Below, piece after piece: positions 26,744 to 35,857 of a stretch of 55,768 nucleotides of DNA. Every line of letters starts with the position of its first letter. Within the stretch, counting starts at the first letter, position 1. The translations under genes were made by a program, and so were the position numbers. Where the stretch lies: the NCBI GenBank assembly GCA_913061505.1, contig CAJXSO010000017.1, forward strand, positions 1 to 55,768. Reading direction: 5' to 3'. Under the pieces are notes generated by a model, which ran no database searches, was not told where the DNA came from, and saw nothing but the letters and a program-made list of their open reading frames with translations. The stretch comes from an uncultured Lutimaribacter sp. Its GTDB lineage: Bacteria > Pseudomonadota > Alphaproteobacteria > Rhodobacterales > Rhodobacteraceae.

Positions 26744-27663
26744 TGGCAGGGGGCGGGCAAAGCAGCGGCGCATCGCAAAGCAACACATTCGCGCCTGTGC
26801 GGCTTTGGTTGCTGCTGCCGTCTTGGGTGACATTGCTGGTGCTGGTTTTGGCGCCGGTGTCGATGATGGCGCTGTATTCGTTTCTTACCAAAGAGTTCCG
26901 CGGCGGCGTGGTGTGGGAATTTACACTGGCCGCCTATGACCAGTTCTTTTTCGATCGCGGCCTTTTCGGCGACGCGCCGCCCGTGCTGCAATGGACCTAT
27001 ATCTCGATCTTTTGGCGTTCGATCTGGCAGGCCGGTCTGGCCACGCTGTTAAGCCTGCTGATCGGTTTTCCAACGGCCTATTTCATTGCCACACGCCCGC
27101 AAAAACACCGCGGGCTTTGGGTGTTTTTGATCACCATTCCCTATTGGGTAAATTTGTTGATCCGCACGGTTTCCATGAAATTCTTGCTGCGCGATCAGGG
27201 GCCTTTGAATGATTTTTTGCAGGCCACGGGGCTGATCTCGGAACCGCTGGCGATTGTGAACACCAATTTCGCCGTGCAGTTGGGGCTGTTTTATTCGTAC
27301 CTGCCCTTCATGGTGCTGCCCATTTATGCCGCGGTCGAGCGGTATAACTTTGCCCTGTCCGAGGCCGCAGCTGATCTTTACGCCACGCGCTGGGTGATTT
27401 TGCGCCGCATCATTTTGCCCAGCGTCAAACCGGGCATTATTGCCGGCTGCATTTTGGTTTTCGTGCCCTCGCTCGGCTCGTTTTTGGCGCCCGATTTGTT
27501 GGGCGGCGCCAAGAATTTCATGATTGGATCGCTGATCGAAGAGCAATTCAAAGGCAATGCCGGCAATTGGCCATTTGGCGCGGCGGCCTCGATGATCTTG
27601 CTGACATTGGTGATGATTGTCTTGCTGATTTTTGCGCGCCAACAGGCAAAGGGGGGCAATTGA
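26743..27663 (+). CDS. Pot-type ABC transporter permease (PotB-like)
   Basis: A 306-residue membrane protein with about six helices. The EAA loop is [29 protein letters not shown] (about 203-231). The ATG overlaps the ATPase stop by one base (TAATG). It forms the channel with the next gene. Confidence 0.93.
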   Translation: MAGGGQSSGASQSNTFAPVRLWLLLPSWVTLLVLVLAPVSMMALYSFLTKEFRGGVVWEFTLAAYDQFFFDRGLFGDAPPVLQWTYISIFWRSIWQAGLATLLSLLIGFPTAYFIATRPQKHRGLWVFLITIPYWVNLLIRTVSMKFLLRDQGPLNDFLQATGLISEPLAIVNTNFAVQLGLFYSYLPFMVLPIYAAVERYNFALSEAAADLYATRWVILRRIILPSVKPGIIAGCILVFVPSLGSFLAPDLLGGAKNFMIGSLIEEQFKGNAGNWPFGAAASMILLTLVMIVLLIFARQQAKGGN

Positions 27664-27664
27664 T

Positions 27665-28474
27665 ATGGCCATGCGCCGCTATGATTTGCGCCATTACCCC
27701 AGTTTCAAAGCGGTGACGCTGTTGTGCCTGTTTGTGCTTTATGCGCCGCTATTGGTGGTAACCGCCTACAGTTTTAACGCCTCGGCCTCGATCACAAACT
27801 GGGAGGGGCTATCGCTGCGCTGGTATGTCGAGGTGTTCACCGGCGCGGACAGCGACAAGTTCAAGTCTGCCGCGCGCAACAGTTTTGTCATTGCCCTTGT
27901 GGCGGCCACGGTTTCCACCGCCATGGCCACATTTGCCGCAACGGCGCTGTTGCGCGGTGGGCAGTTTCGCCTGCGCATGCTGTCATTCGGGCTGATTTCG
28001 CTGCCGCTGATGGTGCCCGAAATCGTAACTGCGGTGGCCACGCTGATATTTTTCAACGCCATTGGCGTTGATCGCGGGTTGCTGACCATTTTGTTGGCCC
28101 ATATCGCCTTTTGCATTCCCTTTGCCTATTTGCCGATTTCCGCGCGCATGCAAGGGATCGAGGCCACATACGAGCAGGCGGCGATGGATCTTTACGCCAC
28201 CCGGGCCAAGGCCTTTGGCCGCGTGCTGCTGCCCTTGATGATGCCCGGTATCCTCAGCGGCTGGCTGTTGGCCTTTATCGTGTCGCTGGATGATTTCATC
28301 ATCACCAATTTTGTCAAAGGTGCAGGGGTTGAAACCCTGCCAACCGCGATTTTTGGCGCGGTCAAACAGGGCATAAAGCCCAATATCATGGCTATTTCCA
28401 CAATGCTTCTTGGGGTGTCGGTGGTGATGGTCACACTGTCTTGGCTGATCAGCCAAAGGGACACAAACAAATGA
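27665..28474 (+). CDS. Pot-type ABC transporter permease (PotC-like)
   Basis: A 269-residue membrane protein. The EAA motif is [17 protein letters not shown] followed by [13 protein letters not shown], and [14 protein letters not shown] is the typical PotC phrase. The start ATG at 27665 lies two bases after the PotB-like stop, inside a longer open frame that begins at 27632. The binding-protein gene follows after 17 bases. Confidence 0.93.
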   Translation: MAMRRYDLRHYPSFKAVTLLCLFVLYAPLLVVTAYSFNASASITNWEGLSLRWYVEVFTGADSDKFKSAARNSFVIALVAATVSTAMATFAATALLRGGQFRLRMLSFGLISLPLMVPEIVTAVATLIFFNAIGVDRGLLTILLAHIAFCIPFAYLPISARMQGIEATYEQAAMDLYATRAKAFGRVLLPLMMPGILSGWLLAFIVSLDDFIITNFVKGAGVETLPTAIFGAVKQGIKPNIMAISTMLLGVSVVMVTLSWLISQRDTNK

Positions 28475-28491
28475 CCAACATGGAGGTTGTC

Positions 28492-29529
28492 ATGAAATCA
28501 CTCATCAAATCCACCGTGGCTGCGGCCGCGCTATGCCTGTCTGCCGGTGCTGCCTTGGCCGATGGCAAGCTGGTGATCTACCATTGGTTCGAATACATCC
28601 CGCAAGAGTTGCTGGATAAGTTTGCCGCTGAAAATGATGTCGAGATCGTGATGGATACCTACGACAGCAACGAGGCGCTGCTGGCCGCGTTAAAGGCTGG
28701 GGCGATGGGCACCTATGATGTGGCCGTGCCCGGCGATTACATGGTGCAGATCATGGCGGGCGAGGGGCTGCTGGATACGATCGCCGATGGCGAGTTGAAA
28801 AACAAAGGCAACATCTTGCCGCAATGGGCAGATCCCAGCTTTGACCCGGGGCGCCAGCACTCGATCCCCTATCAGTGGGGCTCGACCTCGTTTGCAGTGA
28901 ACCGCCAGGTGTTTTCTGGCGATATCAACACAACCGCCATCTTGTTTGACCCGCCTGCTGAATTGTCGGGCAAGATTAACATGCTGGACAGCCAAGGCGA
29001 GGTTATGGCCATGGCCGCGCTGCATTTGGGCATTCCGCAATGTTCCAGCGATCGTGCGCAGCTGAAGGCGCTGAACGATATGCTGCAAAAGGCCAAAACG
29101 CATTGGGCCTCGTTCAATTCTGATACGGCAAAAGAGGTGCTGGTCTCGGGGGATGCGGCCGTGGGCCAAATTTACGATGGCTTCGGCGCCAAGGCCCGGC
29201 AAGAGGGCGCACCGATTGAATACGCCTTCCCGCGCGAAGGCTATGTGGTGTGGATGGATAACGTGGTGCTGCTGAAAGACGCGCCCAACCGCGAAAATGC
29301 CATTAAATTCATGGACTTTCTGCTAGAGCCTGAAAACATCGCGGCGGTTTCGAACTATGCCCGCTATGTGGCCGGGGTCGATGGCGTGGCGCCCTTTCTT
29401 GACCCAAGCCTGGCCAGCCAGCCAGAATCGAACCCGCCCGCCACTGCAGGGCCGGGCGTGTTTATCGAGGTGTGCGATCAGCAAGTTCAGGAAATTTACG
29501 ACCGCATCTGGACCGAGCTGAAAAACTAA
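28492..29529 (+). CDS. Spermidine/putrescine-type substrate-binding protein (PotD-like)
   Basis: A 345-residue binding protein with a Sec signal to residue 23 (AALA) and a mature start DGKLVIYHWFEYIPQELLDKF, close to the classic PotD N-terminus. GGAGG lies 5 bases before the ATG at 28492, which settles the start among several in-frame ATGs (28471, 28480). Mature cysteines sit in IPQCSS and EVCDQQ. Because the operon begins next to a histamine-dehydrogenase-like enzyme, the ligand may be a di- or polyamine or another biogenic amine (inference). Confidence 0.92.
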   Translation: MKSLIKSTVAAAALCLSAGAALADGKLVIYHWFEYIPQELLDKFAAENDVEIVMDTYDSNEALLAALKAGAMGTYDVAVPGDYMVQIMAGEGLLDTIADGELKNKGNILPQWADPSFDPGRQHSIPYQWGSTSFAVNRQVFSGDINTTAILFDPPAELSGKINMLDSQGEVMAMAALHLGIPQCSSDRAQLKALNDMLQKAKTHWASFNSDTAKEVLVSGDAAVGQIYDGFGAKARQEGAPIEYAFPREGYVVWMDNVVLLKDAPNRENAIKFMDFLLEPENIAAVSNYARYVAGVDGVAPFLDPSLASQPESNPPATAGPGVFIEVCDQQVQEIYDRIWTELKN

Positions 29530-29545
29530 CCCGCCGCACAGGCCT

Positions 29546-29580
29546 GCTGGTGGCCCCGCTGGGCGGGCCACCAGCCCTTT
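29546..29580 (+). terminator. Hairpin after the PotD-like gene
   Basis: GCTGGTGGCCC at 29546-29556 pairs perfectly with GGGCCACCAGC at 29565-29575, giving an 11-bp stem with an 8-base loop, then CCTTT. It may be a terminator or attenuator with a weak T-tract between the importer and the Lin0512 genes, or an mRNA-stability hairpin. Confidence 0.6.
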
Positions 29581-29645
29581 GGCCTTGAACCTGCCCCTAA
29601 GCTGGGCCAAGTTTTGCCTGTTGCCCCCAGCTGCAGGATGGCCCA

Positions 29646-29990
29646 ATGCCCGAAACACGTCTGCTTACCGAATTTGGCATCGGCACCTCGCTGCGCCGCC
29701 AAGATTATACCCAAGCCGCGCTGCGTGCCGTGCGTGACGCGCTGTGGCGCAACTCGATCAACCTGGCCGAGCTGTTCGGCGCCCCGAAAGAGGCGATGAT
29801 CTTGGATGTGGAAATTGGTGTGGCCCGCCCTGAAATGGTGGATTGCGCCCAGATCGAGGCGGCATTCCCCTATGGTCAGCCGCGGGTGGTGGTGGTGCAG
29901 GGCGGTTTGGATGTGCCCCGCCCCAGCGGCCCGCCCAATGTGATGGCCCTTGCCGCGATTTCAGTATCGCTTGATCTGGAGGCGCAGTGA
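29646..29990 (+). CDS. Lin0512-family protein, first paralog
   Basis: A 114-residue protein of the uncharacterised Lin0512 family (from memory of its pattern: G-x-G, T-x-AA-x-RAV, then GV-x-x-P-x-x-VD and GGL). Here the pattern is FGIGTSLRRQDYTQAALRAV, IGVARPEMVD and VVVQGGLDV. The DLHG seen near the N-terminus of the second copy is SLRR here, so a possible functional histidine is missing. No signal peptide. The stop overlaps the next start (TGATG). It is probably the partner subunit of the following paralog (inference); function unknown. Confidence 0.8.
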   Translation: MPETRLLTEFGIGTSLRRQDYTQAALRAVRDALWRNSINLAELFGAPKEAMILDVEIGVARPEMVDCAQIEAAFPYGQPRVVVVQGGLDVPRPSGPPNVMALAAISVSLDLEAQ

Positions 29991-30334
29991 TGGCTGACCA
30001 ACGCTTTATTATCGAAATGGGTATGGGCAACGACCTGCATGGCGAAAACTATACCAAGGCGGCTATGCGCGCGGTGGAAAATGCGCGCCAGCGCTCGTCT
30101 TTGCATATTCTGTCGGTGCCGGGGATCAAGCGCGATGCGCTGCGTATCGTTGTAACAATCGGCGTGCAGGCCCCCGAACAGGTGGATCCTGCCGCCATTG
30201 CCGGGCTGTTTGGTGGTGCCAATGTCACGGTGCGGGTGGAAAAAGGCGGGCTGAATTCGCGCCACCCTGAAACGGGGCAATCCATTGTCATGGCCGCCGC
30301 CGCGATCGAGGCGTTTTTGCCAGCGCAGCGCTAG
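29990..30334 (+). CDS. Lin0512-family protein, second paralog
   Basis: A 114-residue paralog of the preceding gene: MGMGNDLHGENYTKAAMRAV, then RIVVTIGVQAPEQVD and KGGLNSRHP. It keeps the DLHG element and is closer to the family consensus than its neighbour. The start is ATG at 29990, or GTG at 29987 one codon earlier. The tandem arrangement and equal lengths suggest a heteromeric complex. The pair follows the PotABCD-like operon after a hairpin and closes the amine-dehydrogenase region. No reaction is known for the family. Confidence 0.8.
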   Translation: MADQRFIIEMGMGNDLHGENYTKAAMRAVENARQRSSLHILSVPGIKRDALRIVVTIGVQAPEQVDPAAIAGLFGGANVTVRVEKGGLNSRHPETGQSIVMAAAAIEAFLPAQR

Positions 30335-30385
30335 GGCTGTGGCGGAAACGCACGCGCGTGTTCTTAGCTATTCGTAGCCTTGAAC

Positions 30386-30412
30386 GCGCCCATGCCGCAG
30401 GGGCACGGGCGC
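30386..30412. terminator. Candidate hairpin between convergent genes
   Basis: GCGCCC and GGGCGC flank an inner TGCC/GGCA pair, forming a stem with one mismatch between the Lin0512 pair and the convergent binding-protein gene. There is no good T-run on either side, so termination is only suggested by position. Confidence 0.35.
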
Positions 30413-30431
30413 ATCACTGGGCTGGGGCTGG

Positions 30432-32057
30432 TTAGCCCTGCATGTAAATATCGTGCAGATCCAACTGATAGAAGGGGTGCACGTTCACATTGGCGAATTT
30501 GCCATTCGAATGGTTGTAGACCGAGCGCCAATAGGGCTGGATCAACACGCCTTCGTCTTGCAAGATCTGCTGCATCTGGGCCATGATCTCGCGGCGTTTA
30601 TCGGCATCGGCAATCGACAGGCCCTGGGCCAGCAAATTGTCGAATGTTTCATTGGCAAAGGCGCTTTCATTCCATGCCACACCGCTTTTATACGCCAGCG
30701 CCATGATCTGAATGCCCAAGGGGCGCGGGCCCCATTCGGTGGCCGAGAACGGATATTTCAGCCAATCATTCCAAAATGTTGCGCCAGGCAGAATGGTGCG
30801 TTTCACGTTTAGCCCGGCATCGCGCATTTGTGCGGCAATGGCATCGCAGGTGTTGCGCTGCCATTCGGTATCGAGCGATGTCAGTTCAAATTCGGTATCG
30901 CCATGGCCCGCGGCCACCACCATTTCGCGGCCCCGGTCTGGGTTTACCTCGAGCGGGGGCAGGGTGGCGTATTCGGGGTGCACGGGGCAGACGTGGTGGT
31001 TTTCACCGGGCAGCCCCAGCCCGCCGATGCCCAATTCCAGCACTTTGGCATTATCGACGGCCAGTTGAATGCCGCGGCGCACATCGCGGTTGTCATAGGG
31101 CGCGCCCGATTGGTTGAAACGCACCGCCAATGTGTTGGCTGTCACCACATCTGTGGGTTGCCAGCCAATGGCATCAAAGGCTGCCACGAAATCGCCATCG
31201 GTGCGATAGGTCAGGTCGATCTCGTCGCCTTCGGCTGCGGCCAAGATGGCCGATTGATCGGTGCCCAGATCGACAAATTCGATGCGATCAAGCCAGCCGC
31301 CCTCGCGCCAATAGTCGTGATTGGGGTTGCGCACCAAAACGCCTTTTTCGCCCACGGCATAGCTTTCCGGCAGATAGGCGCCTGTGCCAATGGGATTGTC
31401 CAGCAAATCACCGCCCGTATAGCTGCGGTGCACAACCGCTGCGGGGTAATCTGACAGGCCTGCAATGATGCTGATATCGGATTGGGCCAGCTTGAGCCGC
31501 ACGGTATGTGCATCGATCACCTCGACCGCGCCGGGGCGCAGCTTTTTGGTGTCTGGGTCTTGTAGCGCTGCCACGCGGGTGGCCATCGAATTGCCCTCGA
31601 CCGTGCCATCGGCCCAACGATCAAAGTTATGCACTACGTCTTCGGCGGTGAAATCATCGCCATTGTTCCATTTCACGCCCTTGCGCAGGTTCAGCACATA
31701 TTCCGTGGCGGTGTCATTGGCGCTCCAGCTTTCCAGCAACCCGCCGGTTACGCTGCCGTCGCGGTTAAACAGCGCCAGGTAATCCAGCCAGCCGCGGCAG
31801 AAATTGGCGTATTCTGTCCAATCCCACAGGCGGGGGTCTTTCAGGGCTTTTGTTTCCATGTTCACCCGCAAGGTGCCACCCTTTTGGGGCGCGGCATGCG
31901 CGGGGGTGGGCAGGCTAAGGCCGATGGCCGCATAAGCAGCGCTGGCGCTGAGGCCCAGCATGGTGGCGCGCGAGATGAATTCGCGCCGGTCCATCAACCC
32001 GGCGCGGGTTTCGCGGGCGTAAAGCGATACCGCGGGGTGGAGCGGTGTTTTGGTCAT
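30432..32057 (-). CDS. Family 5 (dipeptide/oligopeptide-type) ABC substrate-binding protein, orphan
   Basis: A 541-residue SBP_bac_5 protein. A twin-arginine signal lies at about residues 22-54 (DRREFISRATMLGLSASAA then PAHA), so it is exported folded. The mature protein has the family blocks KGGTLRV, VLNLRKGVKWNNGDDFTAEDVV and VRFNQSGAPYDNRDVRRGIQLAVD. GGGAG lies 8 bases before ATG 32057; an internal ATG at 31994 is an alternative. No permease or ATPase of the matching type lies in the window. Its promoter carries a copy of the palindrome found before the demethylation operon at 41739, so it probably serves that pathway. Confidence 0.92.
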   Translation of the reverse strand: MTKTPLHPAVSLYARETRAGLMDRREFISRATMLGLSASAAYAAIGLSLPTPAHAAPQKGGTLRVNMETKALKDPRLWDWTEYANFCRGWLDYLALFNRDGSVTGGLLESWSANDTATEYVLNLRKGVKWNNGDDFTAEDVVHNFDRWADGTVEGNSMATRVAALQDPDTKKLRPGAVEVIDAHTVRLKLAQSDISIIAGLSDYPAAVVHRSYTGGDLLDNPIGTGAYLPESYAVGEKGVLVRNPNHDYWREGGWLDRIEFVDLGTDQSAILAAAEGDEIDLTYRTDGDFVAAFDAIGWQPTDVVTANTLAVRFNQSGAPYDNRDVRRGIQLAVDNAKVLELGIGGLGLPGENHHVCPVHPEYATLPPLEVNPDRGREMVVAAGHGDTEFELTSLDTEWQRNTCDAIAAQMRDAGLNVKRTILPGATFWNDWLKYPFSATEWGPRPLGIQIMALAYKSGVAWNESAFANETFDNLLAQGLSIADADKRREIMAQMQQILQDEGVLIQPYWRSVYNHSNGKFANVNVHPFYQLDLHDIYMQG

Positions 32058-32092
32058 GGTTTCTCTCCCTGATATGATATGTTTATTGAGTC

Positions 32093-32110
32093 GTGGACAT
32101 ATCTGTCTAG
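32093..32110. promoter_or_regulatory. Operator-like palindrome, second copy (before the orphan binding-protein gene)
   Basis: Read towards the gene, the site is CTAGACA-GATA-TGTCCAC, 36 bases upstream of the ATG at 32057. The left half and the TGTC core are identical to the perfect palindrome at 41794-41811, with the same 4-base spacer. It is a likely binding site for the TetR-family regulator encoded at 37108-37770 (inference). Confidence 0.6.
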
Positions 32111-32228
32111 GATGATAGGTGGCGGCAGGGGGCCTCTGTCAACAGATTTGCGCAGCCCGGAACAAAGCCAATGAATGCCCGGCAGATAGCCGCAGCAGTT
32201 GGGGTGCGATTGCAGCTAATGAAAAAGT

Positions 32229-32735
32229 TTAAATATTGTCTGCAACCATCTGCAAATAATGCACTATTTCTGCGCTATGAGCAGCCTCTACCCGGGCAAT
32301 AAAGCCCGTTGCGCTGCGGCTGAGCAACGCATACTGGCCGGCAAATTTTACCATGGCAGAGGGCGAGGCCTGATAGGGCGCCATGCATGCCGCCTGCAGG
32401 TCGGCCGCAGCAGGGCCGCTGACATGCAGCGCGACATAGGCATCATCGGCCGCCGATAGGGCCCAGCCATCGTGCCAGCCCTGCTGGCCCAAAGGTGCGG
32501 CTGTGCATAAAAGCGCCCGATCCCGGGCAATGCGCAGGGCAAAGGGGCCGGTGGCGGGCTGGGTTTCCAGCAGGCCCAGCAGGGGCGCACCTGGGGCCAA
32601 GCAGGCCAAGGCCCGATCAAGCGCGCCCGACATTAAAGCAGCACCCTGGGGGGGCAGGCATTCCAGCGTGCATTGGCGCAGCGTCAGGGTGGTGCCCGGT
32701 GTGGGCGCTTGGGTGGTCCAGATGCGATCATCCAT
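32229..32735 (-). CDS. soxG: Sarcosine oxidase gamma subunit
   Basis: A 168-residue protein matching the small gamma subunit of heterotetrameric sarcosine oxidase. AADDAYVALHVSGPAAADLQAAC and the following MVKFAGQYALLSRS fit the GcvT-like fold of SoxG. It overlaps the alpha-subunit gene by 8 bases and is last in the operon. It is a structural subunit with no redox centre. The family is poorly conserved, so the call also rests on its place after soxB-soxD-soxA. Confidence 0.85.
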   Translation of the reverse strand: MDDRIWTTQAPTPGTTLTLRQCTLECLPPQGAALMSGALDRALACLAPGAPLLGLLETQPATGPFALRIARDRALLCTAAPLGQQGWHDGWALSAADDAYVALHVSGPAAADLQAACMAPYQASPSAMVKFAGQYALLSRSATGFIARVEAAHSAEIVHYLQMVADNI

Positions 32736-35577
32736 TCAGGCGCTCTCCTTTCGGGTCAAGGGCGCAGGGGGCGCATATCTGCGCCTGCATCCTTTCGCCC
32801 AAATGAAACACCCCCACCGTTTCCCCCATCAGATCACGGCCGCCATTCACCATGGCCAGCGCAATGGGCCTGCCTAAGAAAGGGCTGTAATAACTTGATG
32901 TTACAAACCCAAGCGAGTGTAAATCGCCCGAATTTGGCACGATATGCGCGCCGGTTGGCAGCGGGGTGTGCTGGGGGGTGACAAGGCCCACCAATTGCCG
33001 CCGGTCGGGGCGCTGCGCCTCGGCGGTGAACAGGGCGCGATCGCCAAAATAGGGGTCTTGGCGTTTCGATCTGGGGCCAGACCAGCCCAAATCATGGGGC
33101 ATGGTCACGCCGTCGGTGTCTTTGCCAACCAAGATATAGCCTTTTTCAGCCCGCAAGATCATAACCGCCTCTAGCCCGATCCAGGCCCCGCCCAGGGTGG
33201 TGCGGGCCGCGTCTAAGGCGGTGTAAAGCGCGCTGGCATGGCGCAATGGCACCGAGATTTCAAAGGCGCAATCGCCGGTAAAACTCACCCGCGCCAGCCG
33301 TAGGGGCGCGCCCTGCCATTGGCTTTCGATCACCCCCATATGCGGCAAGGCATGGGCCGCGCTGCCCGGCGCCAGCACGCCCGCCTGCACCAGCAGCGCC
33401 CGCGCGGCGGGGCCGCTGGCGGTAAGCGTGCACCAGTTGCAGGTGATGTCATGCACAAACACATCTTTCGACGCGAACCGATCTTGGCGGGCCTCTTCCA
33501 AGATCATGCGCACGCTGGCCACATGCGAAGACGAGGCCGATACCACAAATCTGTCGGTATCCAGGCGTAAAACCACGCCATCGTCATGCACAATTCCACT
33601 TTCGGCCAGCATGAACCCATAGCGCGCGCGCCCCGGCTTTAGGCTGGACATGGGCACATAGCCGCAAAAATCTAGCAAGGCGGCCGCATTGGGGCCAATC
33701 ACCTCGATCTTGCCCAGGGGCGAGGCATCGTAAAGCCCCACGGTTTTTCGTGCGATCAAGGCCTCGGATTGCACGGCGCGGGCTTCGTCGGTGCCGTAAA
33801 AGGCGGGGCGCAACCAGCCGCCATATTCGCGCAAACGCGCGCCCATTTCGCGGTGCTGTGGTTCAAGGGCCAGCCGTTTTGGCGGGTCAAAGGCGCTGCC
33901 GCGGCGCAGCCCACCGATCACGCCCAAGGGCACGGGCACAAAGGGCGGGCGGTAGGTGGTGGTGCCGGTTTGCGCAATGCTGCGCCCGGTCAATGCGGCC
34001 ATGGCGGCCAGCCCCGCGAAATTGGCGCTGCGGCCCTGGTCGGTGGCCATGCCAAGGGTGGTGTAGCGTTTGAGGTGTTCAACCGCGCTGTAGCCCTCTT
34101 GTGCGGCCAGTTTCACGTCTTTCAATGTCACGTCATTTTGCGGGTCGATCCATTGCCGCCCGCGCAGCTGTGGATTGGGGCGGATGGCGGCCAGGCCCCA
34201 GGCCGGTGCGGTGGCTTGGGGGGCGGGGCCTGCGCCCTGTGCGGCAGCATGGCCCTGGGCCAGTGCCAGCGCCAGCCCAAAGGCGCCGTTTGCGGCGCCA
34301 ACGGTGGCCATGGGCGCCGTGCCCGGGCGCGGCACAAGCGCGTCGCAGGCCGGGGCCCAATCCAGCTTGCCACCGGCCTGGCAATGCAGATGCACCGAGG
34401 GCGTATACCCCCCCGACACCAAAATCGTATCAGCGTCGATATAATGCCCATCAACGGTTGCAGCCCCCACCGCGCGGCTGCCGTGGGCACGGCTTAGCGT
34501 GGCGCCGGGCATGTGGCGCACCCCTTGGGGTGCGGGGGGCGTTTGCTGGCGCGTATCGGCCAAGATCACCTGCGCGCCTGCCTGCGCCAGGGCCGCGGCA
34601 ACCGGGTAGCTGGCATCATTGCCAGTGGCCAGCAAAATGCGCCGCCCGGCCACAGCACCATAAAGCACCAGATAGTGCAGCGCGGCTTCGGCCGATAAGA
34701 TGCCGGGCAGGTCGTTATTGGCAAACCACATGGGCCGCTCGATCGCGCCTGCGGCCAGAATAACCTGCTGGGCGCGCAGCCGCCAATGGCGATCGGGGGC
34801 ATTGGCGCGGCGTTGCCAGGCGGCATAGCTGCCATGATCAAAGGCGCCCCAAAGCGTGGTATCTGTCAGCACGCGGCCACCGGCCTGCAGCACCGCGGTT
34901 TCGGTGGCGTTGGCAAATTCGGCCCAAGGCGCGCCATTGATCTCGCCGCCGCGCCAGCGCAGGCTGCCGCCCAGGGCTGTGGCCTCGTCGAGCAGCCATA
35001 CCACGCGGCCCTGATCTGCGGCGGCTTTGGCGGCGGCCAGCCCGGCCGGGCCTGCGCCAATGACCAAAAGATCGCAAAGCGCGTTCAAGGCGGGCGTTGT
35101 GGCGGCGGGCATATGGGCGGGGTCTAGCCGGCCCAGGCCTGCCATGCGCCGGATCATCGGTTCCCAGCGCATCCAGCCAAGGGCCATGAAGGTTTTATAA
35201 TAAAACCCGGCTGGCAAGAACCGCTGGGCCCAATCCATAACCCCCAGCCAATCGCCCTGCGCGCTGGGGCGGGTGTTGACCGAGCGCAGCGCCATGCCTG
35301 CGCGCAAGGGCAGGGTGGTGGCGCGTTGGTTTGGGCAGCCAAGCCCCTGTTCTTGCACATCAAAGATGGCGTTTGGTTCTTCCCCAGCCATGCCCCACAG
35401 CCCGCGGGGGCGGTGATATTTGAAACTGCGCCCCAGCACGCGCGGCCCTGCCGCCAATAGCGCCGAGGCTACGCTGTCGCCCTGAAAGCCCTGCAGGGGG
35501 GTGCCATCGAAGGAAAAGCTGATCGGGCTGGTGCGATCGATCATATGCCCCATGCTGGGGTGGCGCCATCCGCTCAT
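32728..35577 (-). CDS. soxA: Sarcosine oxidase alpha subunit
   Basis: A 949-residue alpha subunit. The N-terminal ferredoxin-like domain (about 18-105; FDGTPLQGFQGDSVASALLA) lacks cluster cysteines, as in known SoxA. The dinucleotide-binding motif GAGPAGLAAAKAA lies at 174-186. The C-terminal 370 residues are a GcvT-like tetrahydrofolate domain (YDASPLGKIEVIGPNAAALLD; ILRAEKGYILVGKDTDG). With soxB, soxD and soxG it oxidises sarcosine to glycine, passing the methyl carbon to tetrahydrofolate and electrons to oxygen. The start overlaps the soxD stop (ATGA). Confidence 0.95.
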   Translation of the reverse strand: MSGWRHPSMGHMIDRTSPISFSFDGTPLQGFQGDSVASALLAAGPRVLGRSFKYHRPRGLWGMAGEEPNAIFDVQEQGLGCPNQRATTLPLRAGMALRSVNTRPSAQGDWLGVMDWAQRFLPAGFYYKTFMALGWMRWEPMIRRMAGLGRLDPAHMPAATTPALNALCDLLVIGAGPAGLAAAKAAADQGRVVWLLDEATALGGSLRWRGGEINGAPWAEFANATETAVLQAGGRVLTDTTLWGAFDHGSYAAWQRRANAPDRHWRLRAQQVILAAGAIERPMWFANNDLPGILSAEAALHYLVLYGAVAGRRILLATGNDASYPVAAALAQAGAQVILADTRQQTPPAPQGVRHMPGATLSRAHGSRAVGAATVDGHYIDADTILVSGGYTPSVHLHCQAGGKLDWAPACDALVPRPGTAPMATVGAANGAFGLALALAQGHAAAQGAGPAPQATAPAWGLAAIRPNPQLRGRQWIDPQNDVTLKDVKLAAQEGYSAVEHLKRYTTLGMATDQGRSANFAGLAAMAALTGRSIAQTGTTTYRPPFVPVPLGVIGGLRRGSAFDPPKRLALEPQHREMGARLREYGGWLRPAFYGTDEARAVQSEALIARKTVGLYDASPLGKIEVIGPNAAALLDFCGYVPMSSLKPGRARYGFMLAESGIVHDDGVVLRLDTDRFVVSASSSHVASVRMILEEARQDRFASKDVFVHDITCNWCTLTASGPAARALLVQAGVLAPGSAAHALPHMGVIESQWQGAPLRLARVSFTGDCAFEISVPLRHASALYTALDAARTTLGGAWIGLEAVMILRAEKGYILVGKDTDGVTMPHDLGWSGPRSKRQDPYFGDRALFTAEAQRPDRRQLVGLVTPQHTPLPTGAHIVPNSGDLHSLGFVTSSYYSPFLGRPIALAMVNGGRDLMGETVGVFHLGERMQAQICAPCALDPKGERLNG

Positions 35578-35843
35578 TCGCCCGCCCTTCCTGGCAGCGC
35601 CTGTGTGGCCAAAACCGCCCGGGTTTCGGTATTGCGTGTCATCAGGAAAAATTCGCCGCAGCTGCGATGCACCCAGATTTCATGCGCTTCGCCCTTTGGG
35701 GCGGCGCTGAGGTAGAGATAGGCCGCCCAGCGGTCGGCGCTGACCTGTGCTGCCGGTTCGGGGCGTGGCTTGCCGGCCTCGGCGGCAAAGTGAAATTCGG
35801 TTTCTTCACGCAGGCCGCAAAAGGGGCAGGGGAATTGTTGCAT
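35574..35843 (-). CDS. soxD: Sarcosine oxidase delta subunit
   Basis: An 89-residue zinc-binding subunit. CPFCGLREETEFHF at the N-terminus and H-R-S-C in WVHRSCGEFF supply the zinc ligands. The core RWAAYLYLSAAPKGEAHEIWVH is typical. GGAGG lies 7 bases before the ATG. It lies 14 bases after soxB and overlaps soxA by 4. The C-terminal tail is short, with one extra arginine-rich turn only. Confidence 0.95.
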   Translation of the reverse strand: MQQFPCPFCGLREETEFHFAAEAGKPRPEPAAQVSADRWAAYLYLSAAPKGEAHEIWVHRSCGEFFLMTRNTETRAVLATQALPGRAGE

Positions 35844-35857
35844 GGGCTTGCCTCCGT

